A program made the position numbers and the translations under genes. The notes under the pieces were generated by a model. That model did not search any database. It worked only from the letters and a program-made list of their open reading frames with translations, and was not told the DNA's origin. DNA of 36,287 nt from Branchiostoma floridae. Lineage: Eukaryota > Chordata > Leptocardii > Amphioxiformes > Branchiostomatidae. The stretch is taken from assembly GCF_000003815.2 (NCBI RefSeq), contig NW_023365955.1:1-36287 (forward strand). Reading direction: 5' to 3'. Every line of letters starts with the position of its first letter. The stretch's first letter is position 1. This document shows, piece by piece, positions 30,701 to 36,287 of the stretch.

Positions 30701-33265
30701 CGTTATCTAAGGCAACGACCGTTTACGAAACGGAAATTTGCCTGGTTCAGGCACCGCTTCTTGCAATTGTGATATATTTCCTAGATGGCCTTAGATGATG
30801 CCGTGGTGGAGACTCCGTTCCAGCGGGTCCCCAACAACTCGCCTGCGGGGTCCTGCCCCACCACGCCCCACCCGCGCTACATCAACATGACGGAGCCGGA
30901 CAGCCACCTGCTGGCGGCCTCTCTCAGCAGGCTGGACAAGTGGACGGACAACAGGCTCGTCTCTAGTCCTCATTTTACGTTATCCATATATAACGACCTT
31001 TCTTCTAGTCCACCATTACCCTAGCCTAGGTACCACCCGGAAAGTAGTTCGCTCCGGAGTTCGTTATATACTATATACAGTCCAGTCGCTTCTAGCTATG
31101 ACATTCATTATACACTGTATATATATTGCTGTAGCCTCACGAAATCGTTTTCCGGGAGGGACGTACGCGTAAAACGGGGGTCCCGTGCTCGAGGAGGTGC
31201 CGTGACCACGTTAAACAGCCTCCTTGCTCATAATTCGGGTACCTACTAGCTGGCAAAATACACCTGGTAACCGTATCGCTTCTTTGCAAATCCAAACATA
31301 GGAGCGAACTACTATATGGATGGTACATAGGCTACCATTACCCTATATGCTCATTGATTTTTATACATGTATATTCTCGTGCCTTTACTTGTGCATATAT
31401 GTAAATTAACTTTGTCTGTTTGTCTGTATCTTTGTGGGTCAGCCGTCACCAGCGTAAGCTGCCTAGGCTGACCCAGTGTAATGATTTTGTCATTTTCAAT
31501 AAATACAAATACAAATACAAACAGGCTGTACGAACCGCCCGATGACGTGGCTCTGAATGGGGGAGTCCTGCCTCTACACCACCTGCAGCTGTTCCCTAAC
31601 AGGGACGTCTATCAGGTAAATAATACGTACGTCTATGACGGTCATCCTCCTACGCAGGGTCCCCAACCGGCTAATCGCTTATGTTGGGACCCTGCTATCT
31701 GAAGGGCCACCCCGGTTACTGACCGCCCTGCTTATAAATATTAATGAGCAGCTTATATGGGAACAAGGCAGTCAGCATCCAATCAGGCCTTTGCGAGACC
31801 CCTTTTGAAAACTGAAAGGCTATTGTCTGATTGGCTGACATTTAGTTTGTGGCGACGCTCACAGTAACCGGGGGTGGTCCATCAGACAGCAGGGTCCCAA
31901 CATAGGCGATTAGTCGGTTGGGGACCATGCGTAGGAGGATGATGAAGGGTAGACATCAAGGGACTAAGGTACGCCAAATAGCAGTTACTCAAGCAACTTG
32001 ATCATTACCAATGTCAGCTGTTTTTATTTTCTTGCCGTAAATCAATTATCCGACACTGTACCTGTACATCAAACGTTGTCGTTTGCATGTTTCTTTTGCA
32101 TGTATCATGTTTTGTGTGCCAAAAACTGGAAATGAATAGATTTTGACTTCCCTAGCAGCTTTTCTTGGTATTGCAGCAGAACGTCCGGTTTCTGTATCTT
32201 TTTTGCAACCTACAGGACCTGAACTCCAACTCCATCCAGAGCTCCATGGGTCCGGGCCTGGACAGCGACTTCGGCGCCAGTGCCGGACTCTCTCTGCGCA
32301 TCATGTCATCGGACTCAAGCATAACGGGTGAGTTACTTCGCAGAGCACAGAACATATCATGGACTCAACATGCTACACTCAAAACCATATATGGAAATCT
32401 TCCACAGCTCTCCCAGAAACTGACTCACCGAAGGGTAAAATTTGCGGGACACTGTGTTGCCGAGCAAAACAGGAACTAGTGTCCTCTGTTCTTCTATGGA
32501 AACCAAGTGGCCGGGTACATTGCAGAAGTTTGACTTTTACGGACACTTTAACTAGAGACTCTGGTATTGATTTTGAGAATTTAGAGCAAGCTATGTCAGA
32601 TAGGGGCCTATGGAGTGAAATATGTACTTGCCTTGCCCCGACCTCCGTCGATGATGCATATATGTATAACGAGTGAGTGCTCTTTCCTCACAGGTATCTC
32701 ACTCAAGCTGCGGTACGTGGGTATGGTGGTGTCGCTGCTTTCGAAATTGGATTTGTGTTATCCTTGACTTCATGATGGGAATATCATGAAAATGCACACT
32801 CTAAAAATACAACAAAACATAAAGCTTAAAAAGATTCCTTTCTTATCGATATTGATGAGATTCGTTTGTATTTATTTGCATCGGTGTTGTCCATTTTGGT
32901 GCGCTTTTCCTTTGCATTATGTTGTAGCACTGTCTGTTAACTGTGTTTTATCTTAATATTCATGTACAAATCAGTTAAGCTTTAGGTAATGCATTGATGT
33001 ATTTATCAATTGTATTTGTTTCAAGTTGATTCCTGAGTACGTATTTTCTACAACATCTCACTAAATAGGTTACCCCACCACCAATAGCGGTCACACAGGG
33101 GAGGCGCTGTCTACGGAGTCTTCCCTCACCTCTACCATAACCCCGACCCCGGCTAGCAGTACCGCCTGGACAGGACAGGGGGACACCGACCTGTACCACA
33201 CCCTGTCTGGACGGGATAACCAGGGGCAAGTACCGCTACTCAGCATGGAGGAACACTGGGTTTAG
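26129..33265 (+). CDS. Type I single-pass membrane protein, 553 residues, family unknown
   Basis: Exons 26129-26462, 26931-27264, 27904-28093, 29190-29287, 29712-29847, 30785-30954, 31525-31615, 32216-32327 and 33069-33265 (stop TAG) total 1662 bases in a consistent frame. Residues 1-20 are a signal peptide (LTILILAVSIV core). About 21-197 is a Ser/Thr-rich ectodomain with several N-glycosylation sites (NTT, NIT, NGT, NET) and a Pro-rich stalk. About 198-220 is the membrane span (LVVIIPLVCLGFVLLVLVVV), followed by RERRRVR as stop-transfer. The 330-residue tail has an Arg/Ser-rich part, a YxxL-type motif LYHTL and C-terminus EEHWV. Start: tandem ATGs at 26129 and 26132. All introns are GT-AG except 30955-31524. 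It could be a receptor or adhesion molecule; no conserved domain was seen. Confidence 0.82.
26706..26890. repeat. (CTCA)n microsatellite
   Basis: About 180 bases of CTCA units with interruptions in intron 1 of the type I gene. It opens spurious long frames rich in Ser, Leu, Thr and His. Confidence 0.92.
27661..27710. repeat. (TC)n microsatellite
   Basis: Pure TC run after TCTG units. CATT units follow at 27750-27770. Confidence 0.9.
28079..28156 (+). repeat. 39-bp tandem duplication of an exon end and its splice donor
   Basis: 28079-28117 and 28118-28156 are identical except for one base. Each copy contains the codons for S/Y-E-L-K followed by donor GTAGGC. Splicing at the second donor (28133) instead of the first (28094) would add 13 residues in frame. 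Confidence 0.92.
28159..28541 (-). mobile_element. 5'-truncated LINE with reverse-transcriptase ORF end
   Basis: On the minus strand an open frame from about 28541 reads FKLQAIASKSNFYRLSFFPR, TIQEWNELEPGVAEAG, then LGRALLH and a stop near 28380. The F-F-P-R-T-x-x-x-W-N-x-L pattern is typical of the C-terminus of CR1/Jockey-type reverse transcriptases. A 3' UTR follows, ending in CCCGTCAAGGGGGCTGAGCA, GTAC and an AGAAGAAGAA tail at 28160. It lies in the intron between exons 27904-28093 and 29190-29287. Confidence 0.75.
28661..28855. mobile_element. MITE, ends with CGTCACATTTCC, copy A
   Basis: TAAGGCCCACGTCACATTTCC and GGAAATGTGACGTTAGCCTAAC form imperfect terminal inverted repeats. The interior GTCTTTTATATCGTACTTTTCGTTCC is found inverted at 34658-34683 in copy B. 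Confidence 0.7.
28862..28967. mobile_element. Short foldback element with perfect 25-bp inverted repeats
   Basis: TACTCTCCAAGCAGAGGTTA(GGCTC) and its exact complement at 28943-28967 enclose 56 bases. It starts seven bases after the MITE at 28661-28855. Confidence 0.85.
29111..29134. repeat. (TA)n microsatellite
   Basis: Alternating TA run 60 bases before the exon at 29190. Confidence 0.9.
30036..30180 (+). repeat. Dispersed repeat ending in (CAGA)n, copy 2
   Basis: Partner of 20065-20220, in an intron of the type I gene. It is preceded by GAGGGTGAGTCAAAAAGT at 29939-29956, a sequence similar to ends of some mariner-like elements, though no partner end was found. Confidence 0.45.
30431..30741. 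mobile_element. Foldback MITE with nested inverted blocks
   Basis: GCAAATTTCCGTTTCGTAAA (30431) is perfectly inverted at 30722-30741. Inner inverted blocks are GCCATTTCGCGGAACG with CGTTCCGCGAAATGGC, and CGATGCCATATCCGAG with CTCGGATATGGCATCG. It ends 43 bases before the exon at 30785. Confidence 0.88.
30955..31524 (+). other. GC-AG intron made of a truncated LINE carrying a MITE
   Basis: The reading frame before and after (…DN-R and R-LYEPP) joins exactly if 30955-31524 is removed, but the 5' border is CAG|GCTCGT, not GT. ACAACAGGCT at 30949-30958 and ACAAACAGGCT at 31518-31527 form a near-direct repeat across the borders. Its right part (31440-31523) is a LINE 3' end (GCCTAGGCTGACCC, TGTAATGA, CAATAAA, then TACAAA units) like 12250-12320. 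This looks like a LINE insertion in a coding exon with a target duplication. Confidence 0.6.
31022..31334. mobile_element. MITE with 9-bp target duplication, same family as 7019-7438
   Basis: Ends TAGCCTAGGTACCACCC and GGATGGTACATAGGCTA are inverted copies with few changes. CCATTACCC at 31013-31021 and 31335-31343 is an exact 9-bp duplication, a length typical of Mutator-like elements. It is nested in the LINE-derived intron 30955-31524. Confidence 0.88.
31642..31942. mobile_element. Foldback MITE of 301 bp
   Basis: TCATCCTCCTACGC at the left and GCGTAGGAGGATGA at the right start arms that stay complementary for about 80 bases (inner blocks GGTCCCCAACCG, GTTGGGACCCTGCT, CCGGTTACTG). It lies 26 bases after the donor of exon 31525-31615. 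Confidence 0.88.
32352..32676 (+). pseudogene. Non-LTR retrotransposon ORF fragment with a frameshift
   Basis: One frame reads SWTQHATLKTIYGNLPQLSQ then RRVKFAGHC; near 32475 it shifts to a second frame reading ELVSSVLLWKPSGRV, LTFTDTLTRDSGI, MSDRGLW. The order K-x-R-R-x-x-F-A-G-H-C, L-L-W-x-P, D-T-x-x-D-S/T-G, M-x-D-R-x-x-W is typical of the C-terminal part of animal LINE endonuclease/reverse-transcriptase polyproteins. It lies in the intron after exon 32216-32327 and is not part of the host gene. Confidence 0.7.
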
Positions 33266-33640
33266 ATATGGTGCAGTACTGCATGGGCCGGACAGGGGGA
33301 CACCGACCTATACCATACACTATCAGGGCGGGACAATCAGGGGCAGGTACCGCCACTCAGCATGGAGAAACACTGGGTTTAGATACGGTGCAGTACCGCA
33401 TGGGCCGGACAGGGGCACCTCCACCTATACCGTACCCTGTCAGAGCGGGATAACCAGGGGCAGGTACCGCTACTCAGCATGGAGGAACATTGGGTTTAGA
33501 TACGGGATTCAATTGGTGCAGTACCGCATGGGCAGGGCAGGTGGTCACCCACCTATACCATACCCTGTCAATACGGGATATTAACCAGGAACAGGTACTA
33601 CTCCGCACGGAGGAATACTGGGTATGTATAGTTGATTCAA
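33168..33640 (+). repeat. 117-bp tandem array of the last coding segment including the stop codon
   Basis: Copy 1 is the end of the type I gene's coding exon. Copies 2 and 3 follow at exactly 117-bp spacing (GGACAGGGG at 33174, 33291 and 33408). Copy 4, near 33537, is more diverged, with a small insertion. Copies 2 and 3 keep, in the same frame, the LYHTL/LYRTL, RDNQGQVP, LSME and HWV-stop peptide of copy 1. They lie in the 3' UTR unless the stop is read through. Confidence 0.9.
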
Positions 33641-33810
33641 AGTGGTGGTTCGAAACAAGGAAACGAGGTTGAGTGGCATCTAAAGCCAAGAAAAATTCCT
33701 CAGATTCTATCATTCTAAGTTCAATTGGACTATTTATGTAAACCTTTTTTTTCTCATTTGGAGATCAGAATCTAGATGTGCGCACCTTAGTGGAGGTTGA
33801 TACTTACAAT

Positions 33811-34235
33811 TCAGTTCGTTGTTTTCCCATGTTATCAGAGATTTATCATTCGAATGAATGTGACACCTTAGTAAAGGCACGATTTGAATTCTATTCTGTA
33901 AAAATTCTATTCTGTATCTGTGCAAGCTTCAGTTTGTTAGTTTGCCCTGTCACATCTATAGTTTGAATGAATGCTAAAACTCAGTTATTAGCATTACTTT
34001 AAATCTGTTCTTGTTAAAGTTGAAGAATATTTTCTGTGTAAGCTTCAGTTCGTTGTTTTCCCTTGTCGGCATAGATCTATAACTAAATGAATGCGACGAC
34101 ATAGTTGAGGACCCTTCTTTAAATCTATCTTTGAGGAGATTATCTGTGTAACAGTTTTGTTGTTTTCCCTTCTTGTCGTTTGGGTAGATATTATACCTCT
34201 AAATGAATACATATCTCTGTTTAATTCAAAGCTGG
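33811..34235 (+). repeat. Diverged tandem repeat, unit about 110-116 bp, four copies
   Basis: The motif CTTCAGTT(C/T)GTT(G/A)GTTT... followed by ...AATGAATG(C/T) starts near 33811, 33928, 34043 and 34150. Each copy later carries CTTTAAATCT-like words. It lies in the presumed 3' UTR or downstream of the type I gene. Confidence 0.6.
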
Positions 34236-34501
34236 AATCTTCACTCATTCTCGGAAGCTACGAAAAAAAGTTATCTAATGTTGTGGAGAAATTCTATTGC
34301 GTATATATTATGTTCCACGACTTCACAGATGACGATCATGTTATGTTTTCGCGAAAATATCTATTAGATATGTGGTCATAGCAAAAATGGCAAAAATGTA
34401 TTAGCATTTAGACTGCATCGATAAAAAGAAAAGTTCATATTGTTTGACGTTATAAGTTACGTTCTTTGCATATTAGAATTACATATATATTTCTCTTTAA
34501 A

Positions 34502-34507
34502 AATAAA
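34502..34507 (+). terminator. Candidate polyadenylation signal AATAAA
   Basis: First clear AATAAA after the tandem arrays downstream of the type I gene; it would give a 3' UTR of about 1.2 kb. Whether it is used is not shown by the sequence. Confidence 0.35.
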
Positions 34508-34605
34508 GCACATTTTGTTGTTAAGCGTATTTTCTCGGGTCTTTGTCTCTTCATTACAACAGACCTGAGTCAGCCTTCAGTTGTGCCTTATGTGACAGAG
34601 ACTGT

Positions 34606-34802
34606 TTAGGCCTACTTCACATTTCCAACCCGGGGCCCGGCCGAGCAGTTTTAGGGAACGAAAAGTGCGATATAAAAGACACAAGACGTAACGAGAATAG
34701 TCGTGGGAATCATTTGTGTATATTTCTACAAATAAATTTCTTTTTTCGTTTCCACAAACAGCCCGGCAGGGCCCCGGTTTGGAACTTTGACGTTAGTCTA
34801 AC
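34606..34802. mobile_element. MITE, ends with TTCACATTTCC, copy B
   Basis: Same family as 28661-28855, in opposite orientation: TTAGGCCTACTTCACATTTCC at the left, GTTTGGAACTTTGACGTTAG at the right, and CCCGGGGCCCGGC next to the left end in both copies. Confidence 0.65.
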
Positions 34803-35205
34803 CAAGAGTCGGTGCTGTAGGACTAAAAGTAATTAGGGATTTATCATGGTCAATATCGAACAAAGGAGACCATTGTAGCCCTTAAATAACAGACGCAAAC
34901 CATAGCCAGTCTGTTCTACATCTTTTATTCATTTGACCTTGACCACATCTCCCCAGTCAATGTCAAGTGTTACCGTGTGTCGGAGACCAGAGTCAAGACC
35001 CTTCCCAGCTGCCATTGCACCATCAAAGTACCCCGGCGGTCCCAGGTCAGGAACCCTTTTACCAGAGACTCCTCATAAAAATGGAGCTGAGAGATCTTGA
35101 GTCGAATCACAGACAGACGCGTGAAACTGACATGTAGTGTTGGAGCTGTGATTTAGCCATGTTCTACATATGGGTACAAACTTAGTCTCTGTGATCTGTT
35201 ATCAT
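34803..35205. other. Stretch without a firm gene
   Basis: Contains a compact open segment at about 34929-35065 on the minus strand with AATAAA overlapping its stop; see the findings. Nothing else was recognised. Confidence 0.35.
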
Positions 35206-35342
35206 TGATATCCGAGCAGATGTATGAAGGCAAACTCGTGACGTTTATCACGTTCCTGATCAGAGAATGAAAACGGACTCACTGCTTCGCGAGGTTGAGA
35301 AACGTTACGATTTTGCCTTCCTACATCTGCTTGGAGATACCA
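35206..35342. mobile_element. Short inverted-repeat element, about 137 bp
   Basis: TGATATCCGAGCAGATGTAT and its inverted counterpart ending GGAGATACCA; matching continues through GAAGGCAAA and CGTGACGTTT. Confidence 0.7.
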
Positions 35343-35597
35343 TCGAATATTTTCTTCAAACAACATTTAACGTTACAAGTATATGACAGAACAGCTTCTA
35401 TGTGAGGTGTTTGTGTTGTTGCTGATCTGACAGTATTTATTTCGTGTCCCTGTGTCCGGGATGCGTCCTTAGCAGATGGATTTTAGTTCAAAGCCGTTTA
35501 CAAAGTCTGTCTCAAAGTTCCTTGACAATTTGTCAACTGCACTATTGTTATAATTTCTAAGCAGATCCACCGTTGGGCTCAGAGTTTGAGGCGTACT

Positions 35598-35840
35598 TTT
35601 TGCGGCATTTTATACGTCCTGCTAGCGGTCCGCGTCTTTTGCTGGCTCTCGGTATCCTATCAGGAAAAATATTTTCCAAGCAGATGTTGGCCGAGGACAA
35701 TTGGTAAGTTTTCTGAATGGCCGGCCATTAGGACAATACTTTACCTCCAAGGAAAGAAAAAGTCGGCCAGACTAAAAGCGTACGAGAGATTAGGAAAACG
35801 TGGGCCACTAAAAAGACGCACATAAAATGCGCAAAATTAC
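35598..35840. mobile_element. Probable foldback element
   Basis: TTTTTGCGGCATTTTATACG at the left and GCACATAAAATGCGCAAAA at the right invert with a few mismatches. A strong GTAAGT at 35704 lies inside but has no convincing exon before it. Confidence 0.5.
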
Positions 35841-35983
35841 GAGCGGAGCACACGGAGCCGAACACACGGAGCCGAACCTTTTATCTTCTTGGAGATCAAT
35901 ATTGTTGGTACTCTCCAAGACCAAGCACAGGTTGGTGAGGAAGACTGCAACATTGATTATTTTCATGGGTTATTTTCACAGGT

Positions 35984-36275
35984 ATTATGGATAAACCAAA
36001 CTTTACCTAGCCAACACTGATAAGGACTTACTCCAAATTTTCGGCCGATTCCGTCAGCCTTGTTTGCGGAATGGACTGTAGCTTCCGGAAGGTGACGAGA
36101 CACGTGACTGCAGCAGAGGATCGTAAATGCCAGATAACCTGTGTCGCCCTCCGTCTCTGTTCAGCGACGGACGGGTGCAATCCGTGAAGCAGGCTGACGG
36201 AGTCGGCCGAAAATTAGTAAGGTAAGTCCCAGTCACTTTCAGTCTTGGCTAGGTAAAGTTTAGTTTATCCATAAT
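35984..36275. mobile_element. Foldback MITE of 292 bp at the right edge
   Basis: ATTATGGATAAACCAAACTT and its inverted copy at the right (AAGTTTAGTTTATCCATAAT) start arms of about 75 bases that include CTAGCCAA, AATTTTCGGCCGA and GTCAGCCT blocks. Confidence 0.85.
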
Positions 36276-36287
36276 GTCAACACAGAT

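Noticed and set aside
32694-32712. 19-base microexon between acceptor CTCACAG and donor GTACGT
   Set aside because: Its length would break the frame between 32327 and 33069, which join perfectly without it.
35586-35825. 79-codon plus frame
   Set aside because: Starts with TTG and lies inside a foldback element.

Overview
The window looks like intron-rich animal nuclear DNA, most consistent with a lancelet (Branchiostoma). Coding exons are short with GT-AG borders. The first gene is a transgelin/calponin (muscle protein 20) type, and introns and spacers are packed with tRNA-derived SINEs, 5'-truncated LINEs and many small inverted-repeat elements (MITEs). Two 100-N runs mark assembly gaps. 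The species call is inference; no species-specific gene was recognised.

Layout. (1) 452-502, minus: first coding exon of a transgelin/calponin-family gene running off the left edge, with a CCAAT/TATA-like promoter just upstream. (2) 640-6003: no exon could be supported; it holds repeats and both gaps. (3) 6004-15631, plus: eleven phase-consistent exons giving the last 429 residues of a polytopic membrane protein (about seven membrane segments). A Cys-Pro-Cys-Pro stretch before the first segment suggests a cysteine-rich ectodomain whose exons are missing, perhaps in the gaps. (4) 16200-25270, plus: three tandem copies of a small secreted-peptide gene with the same plan (noncoding exon 1, signal-peptide exon 2, charged exon 3, noncoding last exon). 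Leader and UTR exons are conserved while the mature peptide differs; copy 3 seems to have lost exon 3. A fourth copy's 3' end survives in the 3' UTR of gene 3. (5) 26129-33265, plus: a nine-exon gene for a 553-residue type I membrane protein with an N-glycosylated ectodomain, one membrane span and a long Ser/Arg-rich tail. No known domain was recognised. (6) 34800-36287: three foldback elements and no firm gene.

The most unusual signal is repeated local amplification of exon ends. A 42-bp minisatellite (25 copies) multiplies the last 14 exon bases plus the 5' splice site of the polytopic gene. A 39-bp duplication copies a splice donor in the type I gene. A 117-bp array repeats that gene's last coding segment, stop codon included. 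In the same gene one exon appears split by a 5'-truncated LINE, itself carrying a nested MITE, leaving a non-canonical GC-AG intron bounded by a short duplication. Another intron has identical 10-bp sequences at both borders. Together the window is a useful natural example of tandem duplication and transposon insertion reshaping exon borders.
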